DNA from: Cellulomonas carbonis
GTDB lineage: Bacteria; Actinomycetota; Actinomycetes; Actinomycetales; Cellulomonadaceae
Assembly (NCBI RefSeq): GCF_014636275.1
Contig: NZ_BMEB01000005.1
Location: forward strand, 62,001 to 126,000
Length of the DNA stretch: 64,000 nucleotides
Reading direction: 5' to 3'
In this document: in pieces, positions 43,369-52,688 of the stretch
Layout of the letters: each line of letters starts with the position of its first letter
Numbering within the stretch: position 1 is the stretch's first letter
The notes under the pieces: generated by a model
Database searches by the model: none
What the model was told of the DNA's origin: nothing
Seen by the model: the letters and a program-made list of their open reading frames with translations, nothing else
Translations under genes and position numbers: made by a program

Positions 43369-43397
43369 GGTATAGCAGTACCCTGGGCGCGGGTCAA
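43369..43397 (-). promoter_or_regulatory. near-consensus promoter for DoxX-DUF5519
   Basis: On the minus strand TTGACC (43397-43392) and TATACC (43374-43369) are separated by exactly 17 bp, upstream of the DoxX GTG. The A/T-rich segment between the DoxX and HxlR genes also holds the site where HxlR would bind; no clear dyad was resolved. Confidence 0.65.
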
Positions 43398-43425
43398 TCA
43401 CCCTTGAGCGGACGTGGAGGGCGAG

Positions 43426-43773
43426 GTGGCGGACGAGGCGGTCGGTCCCGCGGGCGACGACTGCGGTCGCTACTGCCCGTCGTTCCACCAGACCGTCGAG
43501 CTGCTCGGTCGACGGTGGAACGGTGTCATTCTTCACGCCCTGATGGCCCACGCGGAGCGCTTCAGTGAGATCCGCGCCGTCATCCCCGGGCTCTCGGACC
43601 GCCTGCTGGCCGAGAGGCTACGGGAGCTGGAACGCGAAGGACTCCTCTCGCGCACGTGCCCGATCGGCGCAGGCGCACCGCGCTACGTGCTGACGGCGAA
43701 GGGGCGGGCCCTCGGACCGGTCATCGACGCGATAGCTTCCTGGGCAGCAGAATGGAGCCGGGCGGCTGACTAG
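43426..43773 (+). CDS. HxlR-family transcriptional regulator
   Basis: A 115-residue winged-helix HxlR regulator. It has the N-terminal cysteine region (CGRYCPSFHQTVELLGRRW), the recognition helix region SEIRAVIPGLSDRLLAERL and the wing GLLSRTCPIGAGAPRYVLT. Cysteines in this family can sense electrophiles or oxidants. GTG 43426 is chosen because GGAGGG sits 5 bp upstream; GTG 43414 is an alternative. It is divergent from DoxX. Confidence 0.87.
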   Translation: MADEAVGPAGDDCGRYCPSFHQTVELLGRRWNGVILHALMAHAERFSEIRAVIPGLSDRLLAERLRELEREGLLSRTCPIGAGAPRYVLTAKGRALGPVIDAIASWAAEWSRAAD

Positions 43774-43890
43774 CCCGGACCGGGTCATGTCTGCTGTCTT
43801 CGGCCAGGCGGTGATGGCGGCGGGCGCCGCGTCAGCGCATGGTGCCGCTCGCCGTGGCAGACGCGCCTAGCGGGACGTGGACGAGTGTGC

Positions 43891-44906
43891 TCAAGGGATC
43901 AGGACGGCACGGCCCTGGACCTGCCCGGCGGCGAGGCGCGCGAACACGTCGTTGATCTCGCCCAGCGGATACCGCTCGATCGTGGAGACCAGGCGCCCGG
44001 TCCGGGCCATGGCGAGGACCTCCTCCAGCTCGTTGCGGCTGCCCCAGCTGCTGCTGGTCAGCGTCGCCTGGACGGGCAGGGAGAAGAACGAGAACGGGAA
44101 GGAACCTCCCGCCAGGCCCACCAGGACGAACAGGCCCTGCGGGCCCAGCGACGAGGCCCCCAGCCTCATCGTCGCGTCGGCCCCGACGAAGTCCAGCGCG
44201 ACCGCCGCGCCTTCGCCGTGGCTGGCGGCCTTGATCTGCTCCATGGCGTCGGCGTCTGCCGGGTCGACCACCTGGTCGGCACCGAGTTCCAGGGCGAGGC
44301 GCCGCTTGTCCGCCGAGCTGTCGACGACAACCACCGTCGCCGGGGAGAGGAGCTTGAGGAACTGCAGCCCGTACTGGCCGAGCCCACCGGCGCCCACCAG
44401 CACCGCCGTGGTGCCGGGCACCAGACGCGGGAGGGCCTTCTTCACCGCCGAGTACGGGGTGAGCGCCGCGCGTCGGTCAGCGGGGCAGCGAGCGCCGGGT
44501 CCAGGTCGCCAGCGGCCAGCAGGTGCCGGGTGCTCGGCACGACCATGTAGTCCGCGTAGCCACCGTCGGGGCCGATACCGTCCCACCGCATGGTGTCGCA
44601 CAGCTGCTCCTGGCCACCCAAGCACACACGGCAGCGGCCGCAGCCCCACCCACCGAACACCACGACGGGCTCACCGATCTCAAAGCCCTCGGCGCCCGGA
44701 CCGATGGCGTCCACCCACCCGGCGTTCTCGTGCCCCAGCAGGGCGGGAAGGTGGACGGGGATCTCCCCCGCCCGGACGTGCAGGTCGGAGTGGCACGCGC
44801 CGGACCCGCCGACGCGGACCCGAACCTCACCGGCACCGGGCTCCGGCGTCGGAACCTCCTCCACCACGAAGTCACCGCCGAACTCGTGCAACCGCGCTGC
44901 CTTCAT
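43891..44906 (-). pseudogene. zinc-type alcohol dehydrogenase, frameshifted
   Basis: Two frames together give one complete zinc-dependent alcohol dehydrogenase. The first (44906-44470) has the catalytic-zinc region GACHSDLHVRAGEIP, GHENAGWV and the structural-zinc cysteines CGRCRVCLGGQEQLC. The second (from about 44466 down) has the NAD-binding VLVGAGGLGQYGLQF and the rest. At 44467-44473 the expected DAALTPY is broken by two extra bases (a CG repeat). The gene is therefore inactive or the base call is wrong; apart from this site the domain sequence is intact. Confidence 0.8.
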
Positions 44907-45163
44907 CGCCTAACCCCTTCGTTGAGGTCGTGCTGCAGGAGCCTGACCCGGTATCCCGGACGGCTCGTTGATCGTGCCACGGCCACTGCGGCGGTGTGAA
45001 GGTCCGCCAAGTCGTTCGGGCACCGGTAGCTGAGGCCGGGGTGGCGCCGGCACTCGAAGGTCGCCGAGGCGCGCTCGGCCTGGTTGGCACAGGTGCGCCG
45101 GTCCACGGTCGACCGGAACGGCTGTGAATCACGACCCGCCGGAGACCGCCGGGGGTGTCAGTG

Positions 45164-48100
45164 TCAGGCTGGGAGGGTGGTGGCCGTCCGGCGGCCTCGG
45201 CGCTCACGCAGGGCCGCGCTGGCGCGTTCGGTCAGGTTGTACAGGACCGGGACGAGCACCAGGGTCAGGAGGGTGGAGGTGGTCAGCCCGCCGATGACCA
45301 CCAGGGCCAGCGGCTGGGAGATGAAGACGCTGCCGCCTGTCAGTCCCAGTGCCATGGGGGTCAGGGCGCCGATGGTCGCTGCGGCGGTCATCAGGATCGG
45401 CCGCAGGCGGTAGCGGGACCCCTCGATCACGGCGTCGACCACGCTCAGGCCCTGCTCGCGCTTCTGGTTGACCAGGTCGATGAGCACGATCGCGTTGGTC
45501 ACCACGATGCCGACCAGCATGAGGAGCCCGATCAGCGACGGCACGCCCAGGGGTGTGCCGGTGAGCAGCAGCAGGGCCAGTGCTCCGGTGGCGGCGAACG
45601 GCACCGACACCAGGAGGATGAGCGGCTGCAGCAGGGAGCGGAACGTGGCGACCATCACCAGGTAGACGATGGCGATGGAGGCCAGCAGGGCCACGTACAG
45701 GTCGGCGAACGCTGACTGCTGCTCGGCGCTGACGCCTGCGATCTCGGCTTCTGCGCCGTCGGGCAGGTCGAGGGCGTCGAGCTGTTCCTGCAGCCGGGTG
45801 GTGATACCGCCGAGGTTCTGATCGGTCGCGGTGGCGGTCACCGTGGCCGTGCGCTGCCCGTCCTGTCGGGTCAGGCTGGTGGGCTGCTGGACCTCGCTGA
45901 CCTCGGCGACCTGCCCCAGGGGAACGATCCCGGTGGCGGTGGGGACAGGGGTGTCGCGCAGGGCCTGGACGTCGCCGGGGGCCTGGCCCAGGAGCACCAC
46001 GACGTCGGTGGTGCGCCCGGCGATGTCCGCCTGGCCGATCGGCGCACCACGGAGCAGGCCGGCCACCGCCTGCCCGATAGCGCTCTCGCTGGTGCCAGCC
46101 TGGGTCGCTGCCGCCCGGTCGACCTGGATCTGGACCGCTGGTGCGTCTGAGGCAAGGTTGTTCACGACGTCGGTCGTGCCCTGGACGTCCGCCATGGCCT
46201 CGGCGACCAGATCTGCGGCCTCGCGCAGCGTCTGGTCGTCGTCGGCACGGACCACGACCTCCACCGGCGGCAACCCGAACCCGGCCTGCCCGGTGGTCAC
46301 GGTCAGCTCCCCGGCGTCCTCCACGTCCGCGATCGCGGCACGAAGGTCCTGCTCGACCCGGGCCTGGTCGGCGTCCAGGTCGGTGGTGATCGCGAAGGTG
46401 GCCGTGTTCGACCCGCCGCCACCGCCCAGGAAGGCGGTCTGCAGCCCGCTTCCACCCGAGCCCACGGTCACCTGGTAGGTCTCGACGCCGTCCAGCTCGG
46501 CGATGACCTCCTCGACCTGCCGTGCGGCGGCGTCGGTGACCTCCAGGCTCGTGCCGGCCGGAAGCTGCTGGTCGACGCTGAGGGTATTCTGCCCGGCGTC
46601 GCCGATGAAGTTGGTCTCCAGCCTCGTGCCGGCCGCGAGGGTCCCGCCGAGGACGGCGACGGCGATGGCGAGAGTGATCAGCGGGTGGGCGATGGCCCCT
46701 CGGAGCACCGGCAGGTAGCTGCGCTGGAGAAGTCCGTGGCGCTCGCCCTGCTCGACACGGTCCCGGTCCACAGCCGCGTGCTGATGGTCGGCCGGGGCGC
46801 GCAGGAACCAGTAGGCCAGCACCGGGATGATGGTCAAGGAGACGACCAGCGAGGCCAGCAGGGCCACGGCCACGGTGAAGGCGAAGGGCCGGAACAGCTC
46901 GCCGACCTGACCGCCGACGATCCCGATCGGCACGAACACCGCCGCGGTGGTGATGGTGGAGGACGTCACGGCGCCGGCGACCTCACGCACCGCGGTCAAG
47001 ATCGCTTGCGCCTTGGGCTCGCCGTAGCCGAGGTGGCGCTTGATGTTCTCGATCACCACGATCGAGTCGTCCACGACCCGTCCGACCGCGACCGTCAGCG
47101 CCCCCAGGGTCAGGATGTTCAGCGAGTACCCACCGACCAGCAGCCCGGTCATCGCTATCAGCAACGACAGCGGGATCGAGATCGCGGTAACCAAGGTGGA
47201 GCGCAGTGACAGCAGGAAGAGCATGATCACGATCACGGCGAAGATCAGGCCGAGGAGGCCCTCGGTGCTCAGGTCCTCGATCGACTTCTCGATGAACGGG
47301 GCCTGGTCGAAGACCACGTCGACCGCAGCACCCTCACCCAGCGCCGCCTCGATCCCCGGGATCAGGTCCCGCACGTCATGGGAGACGCTGACGGTGTTGC
47401 CGTCAGGGGTCTTGGTGATCGCCAGAGCGACGCTCGCCTGACCGTTGGTCCGGGCATAGGAGGTGGCGGGAACCTGTGCCTGCTCGACCGTGGCCACGTC
47501 TCCCAGCAGGACCGGTGCCCCTGAGGGGTCAGCGGTGGGCAGCGGGATCGCCGCGATGTCCTGCACCGAGGACAACCGCTCGCCCACCACGACGTTCAGG
47601 GAGCGCTGCCCGTCGGTGACCGTGCCGGCCGGGATGACCGCACCGTTGGCCTGCAGTGCCGAAGTGAGAGCATCCAGGCCGATCCCCGCGGCCCCCAGGG
47701 CCACGGGGTCCGGAACGATCTCGACCCGCGTCTCCCGCGCCCCGGACAGGGTGACCTCCCGAACCCCCTCCAGGCCCCGCAACCGCGGAACGACCTCTTC
47801 CTCCACCCGGGTCACGAGCTCCTGCTCGTCCAGCTGCGGGGCGGCCACCGCCAGCTGCACCACCGGGAGCTGGTCGATGCTGCCGGTGATCACAGACGGT
47901 GTGACGCCCGTCGGCAGGCCGGTGCCCGCCCGGGTCACGGCCTGCTCCAGGTCCTGCTGGGCCGCCTGCAGGTCGGTACCGTAGGCCAGCTCCACCGACA
48001 CCACCGACAGGCTGTTGCGGCTCGTGGACTCGGTCCCCTCCAGACCTTCCACACCGCTGACGGCAGCCTCGACCACCTCGGTCACCTGCCGCTCGACCAC

Positions 48101-48274
48101 GTCCGGCGCCGCACCCGGGAGAGGCGTCACCACCACCGCGAGCGGGATCTCCAAGGACGGGATGAGCTCCTGCTTCAGCGACGTCGTCGACAAGACGCCC
48201 GCCACGATGAGGATCAACGTCGCCAGTGCCACCACGGCGCGGTTGGCAAGGCTCAGCCGGGCAAGACGAGTCAT
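45164..48274 (-). CDS. RND-family multidrug exporter (AcrB-like)
   Basis: A 1036-residue RND pump of the hydrophobe/amphiphile exporter class. It starts with a helix (VVALATLILIVAGVLS), has two large extracytoplasmic loops and 12 helices. The proton-relay acidic pair is in GRVVDDSIVVIENIKRH (helix 4), and PGAAPDVVERQVT lies in the first porter domain. Gram-positive genomes lack an outer membrane channel, so it works alone or with a different partner. A MarR regulator is divergent from it. ATG 48274 follows GGGAGAT. Confidence 0.9.
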   Translation of the reverse strand: MTRLARLSLANRAVVALATLILIVAGVLSTTSLKQELIPSLEIPLAVVVTPLPGAAPDVVERQVTEVVEAAVSGVEGLEGTESTSRNSLSVVSVELAYGTDLQAAQQDLEQAVTRAGTGLPTGVTPSVITGSIDQLPVVQLAVAAPQLDEQELVTRVEEEVVPRLRGLEGVREVTLSGARETRVEIVPDPVALGAAGIGLDALTSALQANGAVIPAGTVTDGQRSLNVVVGERLSSVQDIAAIPLPTADPSGAPVLLGDVATVEQAQVPATSYARTNGQASVALAITKTPDGNTVSVSHDVRDLIPGIEAALGEGAAVDVVFDQAPFIEKSIEDLSTEGLLGLIFAVIVIMLFLLSLRSTLVTAISIPLSLLIAMTGLLVGGYSLNILTLGALTVAVGRVVDDSIVVIENIKRHLGYGEPKAQAILTAVREVAGAVTSSTITTAAVFVPIGIVGGQVGELFRPFAFTVAVALLASLVVSLTIIPVLAYWFLRAPADHQHAAVDRDRVEQGERHGLLQRSYLPVLRGAIAHPLITLAIAVAVLGGTLAAGTRLETNFIGDAGQNTLSVDQQLPAGTSLEVTDAAARQVEEVIAELDGVETYQVTVGSGGSGLQTAFLGGGGGSNTATFAITTDLDADQARVEQDLRAAIADVEDAGELTVTTGQAGFGLPPVEVVVRADDDQTLREAADLVAEAMADVQGTTDVVNNLASDAPAVQIQVDRAAATQAGTSESAIGQAVAGLLRGAPIGQADIAGRTTDVVVLLGQAPGDVQALRDTPVPTATGIVPLGQVAEVSEVQQPTSLTRQDGQRTATVTATATDQNLGGITTRLQEQLDALDLPDGAEAEIAGVSAEQQSAFADLYVALLASIAIVYLVMVATFRSLLQPLILLVSVPFAATGALALLLLTGTPLGVPSLIGLLMLVGIVVTNAIVLIDLVNQKREQGLSVVDAVIEGSRYRLRPILMTAAATIGALTPMALGLTGGSVFISQPLALVVIGGLTTSTLLTLVLVPVLYNLTERASAALRERRGRRTATTLPA

Positions 48275-48282
48275 GGAGATCT

Positions 48283-48315
48283 CCCGTATAGTCGGTGCGA
48301 GGTGAATAGTACGGG
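48283..48315. promoter_or_regulatory. dyad between RND and MarR genes
   Basis: CCCGTA (48283-48288) and TACGGG (48310-48315) form a 6-bp inverted repeat with a 21-bp spacer in the 65-bp divergent space, which also contains TATAC and ATAGTA A/T-rich hexamers. It could be the MarR operator; spacing is longer than usual. Confidence 0.3.
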
Positions 48316-48339
48316 CTGACCGAAGAATCGAGTCACACG

Positions 48340-48888
48340 GTGGAACGCGATGCGGTGATGGCGGCGATCGCCGAGGACGAGGCGGCGCTGATCCGCCTCT
48401 TCTCGCGGGCCCAGTTCACCGCTCTGCTGCAGACGACCTTGACGATGCAGCAGCTGAAGGTGCTGCTGCTGCTGCACGCCGACGGCTCCCTGATGAGCCA
48501 CGAGCTGGCCGACGCACTGAAGATCAGCCCGGCGTCGGTGACCGGCCTGGTGGACAGGCTCGAAGACCGGGGGCTCGTCGAGCGCGTGGCCGACCCGACC
48601 GACCGGCGCGCCCGACAGGTGCATCCCACAGCTCAAGGCTCACAGCTGGTGGACACGTTGATGGCCGAAGGCGCCGGACATCGCGTCGCGCTCCTGTCCC
48701 TCCTGGACGACGACAGCGTGCGGACCATAGCCACGGCATTCGCGGCGCTGCGGCGAGCCGCAGAGCAGGTCTACGGTGACGAGGTCAGTGGAGCGCCAGA
48801 AAGGCCATCGGGGCCGGTGACGCCGCCGGAAGAGGCAGATCGAACCGTGCGGGCGGTCCGAGCGGCCGTCCGCGCTGGCAGCAGGTGA
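48340..48888 (+). CDS. MarR-family regulator, probably of RND exporter
   Basis: A 182-residue MarR protein with the winged-helix core SHELADALKISPASVTGLVD and wing DRLEDRGLVERVADPTDRRA. The C-terminal 40 residues (GAPERPSGPVTPPEEAD) extend past the normal dimer helix and look disordered. GTG 48340 is 65 bp from the divergent RND gene start, so repression of both is likely. Confidence 0.85.
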   Translation: MERDAVMAAIAEDEAALIRLFSRAQFTALLQTTLTMQQLKVLLLLHADGSLMSHELADALKISPASVTGLVDRLEDRGLVERVADPTDRRARQVHPTAQGSQLVDTLMAEGAGHRVALLSLLDDDSVRTIATAFAALRRAAEQVYGDEVSGAPERPSGPVTPPEEADRTVRAVRAAVRAGSR

Positions 48889-49086
48889 CCGAAGCCCGTG
48901 CGCTCGTGTGAGTGGGTGGTCATGCCCGCGGCCCCGGTGAACGGGCTTGGCGCCGCTCGAGCCGGAAAGACCTGCACCTGCGCTGAGCGACCTACCCCAC
49001 CGCGGGCAGCCCGCTGAGGGCTGTCGCGCCACCGGCCGGCACCGCCGGGGCGGGAATGCCCGTTTTCGCCGCGGTGTTGAGCAGGC

Positions 49087-49608
49087 ATGGCGATCGACGA
49101 CATCCCGGTCACGACGATCGACGACATCCCGGTCACGACGATCGACGGCGAGGTCACGACCCTGGCGAGGTACGCCGGGCAGGTCAGGCTGATCGTCAAC
49201 GTCGCCTCGCGGTGCGGGCTCGCACCCCAGTACGACAAGCTCGAGGCCCTCCAGCGCACCTATGGGCAGCGAGGTTTCACCGTGCTCGGGTTCCCGAGCA
49301 ACCAGTTCCTGCAGGAACTGGGCAGTGAGGACGCCATCAAGGAGTACTGCTCGACGACCTGGGGCGTGACCTTTCCGATGTTCGAGCGGGTCAAGGTCAA
49401 CGGCAGGTCACGGCACCCTCTCTACGCCGAGTTGACCCGCACCCCCGACGCCAGCGGGAAGGCGGGGCGCATCACCTGGAACTTCGAGAAGTTCCTCCTC
49501 ACCCCCGACGGCCATGTGCATCGATTCCGGCCGAAGGTCGAGCCCGACGCGCCCGAGATCATAGAGCTGATCGAGGCGCACCTCCCCCAGCCTGGCCGTG
49601 AGGCCTGA
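49087..49608 (+). CDS. glutathione peroxidase family thiol peroxidase
   Basis: A 173-residue GPx-like protein. The peroxidatic cysteine C43 is in NVASRCGLAPQYDKL (Cys, not selenocysteine), followed by GFPSNQFLQELGS with the catalytic Gln and WNFEKFLL with the catalytic Trp. Actinobacteria usually reduce these with thioredoxin or mycothiol systems. The N-terminus holds an exact 24-bp tandem duplication (IDDIPVTT twice), which lengthens it by eight residues. The ribosome site is poor. Confidence 0.9.
   Translation: MAIDDIPVTTIDDIPVTTIDGEVTTLARYAGQVRLIVNVASRCGLAPQYDKLEALQRTYGQRGFTVLGFPSNQFLQELGSEDAIKEYCSTTWGVTFPMFERVKVNGRSRHPLYAELTRTPDASGKAGRITWNFEKFLLTPDGHVHRFRPKVEPDAPEIIELIEAHLPQPGREA
49093..49140 (+). 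repeat. 24-bp tandem duplication within peroxidase gene
   Basis: Two identical adjacent 24-bp units, encoding IDDIPVTT each, followed by 7 bp of a third unit. The duplication keeps the frame. Confidence 0.95.
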
Positions 49609-49966
49609 CCTGGTCCGTCTGTTCAGTGGGCGAGAGCGTATGAGCTCCGCTGGTCGTCGTTGATCGCCAGTGCGGCGAACACGATCGTCGGGTGCACTCC
49701 GTCGGCGGGCGGGGTCGGCGGGCGGGTCCGCGAGGAGATTCGACCGGGCACCGCAGGTCGGTCGCGGCATCCGCAGCGACTGCTCGACCGGGCACAGGTC
49801 GCGGTGGCCGGCGAGCACCACGCCGCCGATCGGGACGGCGGCGGCACGGCCGGACGCTTCCGTTGCGCGGCCCGTCGTGGCAGGGTTGCTGACAAGCCCC
49901 CGGGAGTTGGCCCGGTGGCGCGATGCGAGCCGATGAGCGTTGCGAGACCCCGGGAAGAGGGGTGCC
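49609..49966. other. intergenic, nothing recognised
   Basis: These 358 bp after the peroxidase gene show no gene with a credible start and ribosome site on either strand. Open frames exist only because of high GC. No hairpin or repeat stands out. Confidence 0.5.
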
Positions 49967-50287
49967 GTGGTGTTGCACCTTCGCGCCAGGCTGTACCTCT
50001 ACACCCTGGCGACATGGCTGCTGGGAGCGGCCCGCCTCCTGGCGTGGTGCCTGATGACCGGAAGCCTCGCGATGGGCACCTACTGGTACGCACGTCCAGC
50101 GGTCCTGACCACGTGGCTGGCGGCCGGGCCCCCCGCCTGGCCCGGACCCGATCGCCGGCCCGTCGTCGTTGCGCTGGAGGCGGCCCGTGGGGTCGCCGCG
50201 ATGGAGGCCTGGATGCAGGCTGGCTGTCCCGCGCTGGCTGATCGACCAGGGAGCCACCGCGCGGGACCGCCGGACGCGACCGGCTGA
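49967..50287 (+). CDS. small hypothetical membrane-associated protein
   Basis: A 106-residue protein starting at GTG 49967 after GAAGAGGGG. Its first 55 residues (LYLYTLATWLLGAARLLAW, then CLMTGSLAMGTYWYA) could form one or two membrane helices; the rest is Pro/Ala-rich. No family is recognised. It is the only credible gene between the peroxidase and the DHA2 exporter. Confidence 0.5.
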   Translation: MVLHLRARLYLYTLATWLLGAARLLAWCLMTGSLAMGTYWYARPAVLTTWLAAGPPAWPGPDRRPVVVALEAARGVAAMEAWMQAGCPALADRPGSHRAGPPDATG

Positions 50288-50514
50288 CCCCCTCCCGGCG
50301 CGGCGGCAAGCCGGCCCCACGGCACGCGTCCCGCTGGGCTCAAGCGGCGTGCGGCCAACAGTCAGTGCTTGACCGCCGCGGACCCGCCACGCCCTCTGTG
50401 CGTGTCACGGCCACGATCCGCCGGTCAGGGCGACAACGGAGGGCGAACGGCGTCGGGGTCAGGACACCCGTTTCCTGCATCCCGCATGCGTCACCAGCTC
50501 CTGAACCACAACAC

Positions 50515-52203
50515 CTAGCGACGCCGGGGCACCCCCGGTGGCTGGGGATCGCCCGGCGCGGGTGCGTCTTCTTCGGCGGTGAGGTGCGCGTCGGGGTCGA
50601 CCGCGGTCTCGAACGCGGCGGCGACGTCCTCGCCCGAGGTGTGCCCCCGGGTGTGTCGCAGGGGAGCTTCGCGAAGGAAGAGCAGGATGACGAACCCGAG
50701 CAACGCGAAGGGTACGGCGGCCAGGAACGTGGTCTGCAGTGCCTCGGCGAACCCGGTGGTGACCGCGAGATGGATGGGCTCCGGCAGGTCGGCGATCTGC
50801 TCGGGACTGCCCAGGGTCGCGGCCCCGCGGGGCATCTGGTCGGCGGGGAAGCCTGCCGCCTCGAGCTGCGCGGGGATGGTGTCGCGGAGCCGGTGGGTGA
50901 GCAGCGCGCCGAAGACTGCCACTCCCATCGCGCCGCCGAGGGAGCGGAAGAAGGTCGCCCCGGAGGTGGCCACGCCGAGGTCGGCATGGGGCACCGCGTT
51001 CTGGGTCGCCAGGACCAGGACCTGCATCACCATACCGATGCCGGCGCCGGTGATGAACATGAACACCCCGGCGAGCCACAGCGGGGTGTCCACCGACAGT
51101 CGGCTCATCAGCGCCAGCCCACCGGCGGCGACCAGCAGACCCGCGACGGGAAACATCTTGTAGCGGCCGGAACGGGTGATCAGGCGCCCTGACCCAATCG
51201 AGGTGATCAGCAGTCCGACCATCAACGGAAGGGTCAGCAGACCGGAGGCGGTGGGCGACTCGCCCTTGACGATCTGCAGGTACTGAGGCAGGAAGATGAT
51301 GGCGCCGAACATGGCGACCCCGACCACGAACCCGGCCAGGCTGGTGATGACGAACGTGTGGTTGGCGAACAGCCGAGGAGGCATGATCGGCTCGGCCGTC
51401 CGGCGTTCCTGCCAGACCGTGAGCGCGAGCATCACCAGCGCCACCGCGGCCAGGCCATAGGTCCAGACCGAGTTCCAGGCGAACTCCTTGCCACCGAGGG
51501 AGAGCATCAGCAGCAGCGCACTGATCCCGGCGACGATGAAGAACGCTCCCAGCCAGTCGATCGCGTGCTGGCGGCGGGGGAACGGCAGCTTCAGCACGCG
51601 TTCCGTCACCACGAGGGCGACGATGCCGACAGGGATCCCGACCCAGAAAGTCCACCGCCACGACAGGTGCTCGACCAGGAAGCCGCCGAGCAAGGGCCCG
51701 GCGACGGTAGCCAGGCCGAAGACCGAGCCGATGTAGCCCTGGTAGCGGCCACGCTCGCGAGGGCTGACGACATCACCGATGATCGCCTGGGAAAGTGCCA
51801 TCAGCCCTCCCACGCCGATCCCCATCACGGCGCGGAACCCGACCAGCTGCCCCATGTTCTGGGCGAACCCGGCGGCAAGGGACGAGACCAGGAAGATCCC
51901 GATCGCTGACTGGAACATGATCTTGCGGCCGTACAGGTCCGAGAGCTTGCCCCAGATGGGGGTGGACGCGGTCGAGGTCAACAACGTGGCAGACACGACC
52001 CAGGCCAGCTGGTCCTGACCACCGAGCTCCCCGACGATCGTGGGCAGCGCGGTGGCCACGATCGTCTGGGACAAGGCGGAGACCAGCATGCCCAGCATCA
52101 GACCCACCAACACGATGAGGATCTGCCGGTGCGTCAGGATCGGCATCACCTGCTCGGTCGGCGCCGCGGGCTGCTCGGCTCGGGGCGACGGTGAGGTGCT
52201 CAT
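50515..52203 (-). CDS. DHA2-family multidrug exporter (EmrB/QacA type)
   Basis: A 562-residue MFS transporter with 14 predicted helices. Motif A is GKLSDLYGRK, motif B-like LVGFRAVMGIGVGGLMAL and motif C-like GLATVAGPLLGG. It exports cationic or amphipathic drugs by proton antiport. A soluble acidic tail of 60 residues ends the protein (EDVAAAFETAVDPDAHLTAE). The ATG overlaps the MarR stop (ATGA), so the regulator and exporter are one operon. Confidence 0.92.
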   Translation of the reverse strand: MSTSPSPRAEQPAAPTEQVMPILTHRQILIVLVGLMLGMLVSALSQTIVATALPTIVGELGGQDQLAWVVSATLLTSTASTPIWGKLSDLYGRKIMFQSAIGIFLVSSLAAGFAQNMGQLVGFRAVMGIGVGGLMALSQAIIGDVVSPRERGRYQGYIGSVFGLATVAGPLLGGFLVEHLSWRWTFWVGIPVGIVALVVTERVLKLPFPRRQHAIDWLGAFFIVAGISALLLMLSLGGKEFAWNSVWTYGLAAVALVMLALTVWQERRTAEPIMPPRLFANHTFVITSLAGFVVGVAMFGAIIFLPQYLQIVKGESPTASGLLTLPLMVGLLITSIGSGRLITRSGRYKMFPVAGLLVAAGGLALMSRLSVDTPLWLAGVFMFITGAGIGMVMQVLVLATQNAVPHADLGVATSGATFFRSLGGAMGVAVFGALLTHRLRDTIPAQLEAAGFPADQMPRGAATLGSPEQIADLPEPIHLAVTTGFAEALQTTFLAAVPFALLGFVILLFLREAPLRHTRGHTSGEDVAAAFETAVDPDAHLTAEEDAPAPGDPQPPGVPRRR

Positions 52204-52688
52204 GGCTGACTCTCTTCTCGGGTGGACTGGCTCAGCTGGTGGTCGAGGCCGGCGTTGAAGGCGGCCAGCAGGGACGCGAAGTTCGCCAGGTCCTCGCGAG
52301 ACCAGGACTGCAGCAGCCCGCGGACGACGCCGCGCCGTTCCGCCCGCGTCGCGGTCAACACCTCCTGACCGTGCTCGGTGAGCCGCAGCCGGCAGGCACG
52401 TCGGTCCTCGGCGTCGGGCTCGCGCGCGACCAGGCCGGCCTGCTCCAGAGAGGTGACCTGGCGGCTGATCGTGGAGGCATCCAGGTGGAAGTGGGCCGCC
52501 AGAGCGCCGGGGCGCAGCGGGCCCATGTCGTGGAGCCACGCGAGAATCCCATAGGCCGCCCGTTCCACGACCTGCGCCGCCGGGGCCCCGCGCAGGTACA
52601 CCTTCTGGGCCCGACGCACCAGCAAGGTCAGCTCCTGCTCGATCGACTCCACCGAGGCAAGGTCGGCCGTCGACTCAACTAGTTGCAT
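52200..52688 (-). CDS. MarR-family regulator of DHA2 exporter
   Basis: A 162-residue MarR protein with recognition helix region LAAHFHLDASTISRQVTSLE and wing AREPDAEDRRACRLRLT. It is the first gene of the MarR-DHA2 operon. A 10-bp palindrome CAACTAGTTG (52676-52685) overlaps its start codon region and TATGGT lies just upstream, so autoregulation is plausible. Confidence 0.88.
   Translation of the reverse strand: MQLVESTADLASVESIEQELTLLVRRAQKVYLRGAPAAQVVERAAYGILAWLHDMGPLRPGALAAHFHLDASTISRQVTSLEQAGLVAREPDAEDRRACRLRLTEHGQEVLTATRAERRGVVRGLLQSWSREDLANFASLLAAFNAGLDHQLSQSTREESQP

Noticed and set aside
44903..45106. Small minus-strand frame with several cysteines between the dehydrogenase and RND genes
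   Set aside because: No ribosome site, and no recognised cysteine-ligand spacing; not enough to call a gene.
49623..50309. Minus-strand frame opposite the small membrane protein
   Set aside because: Arg/Pro/Ser-rich composition, no start with a ribosome site and no domain; treated as a shadow.
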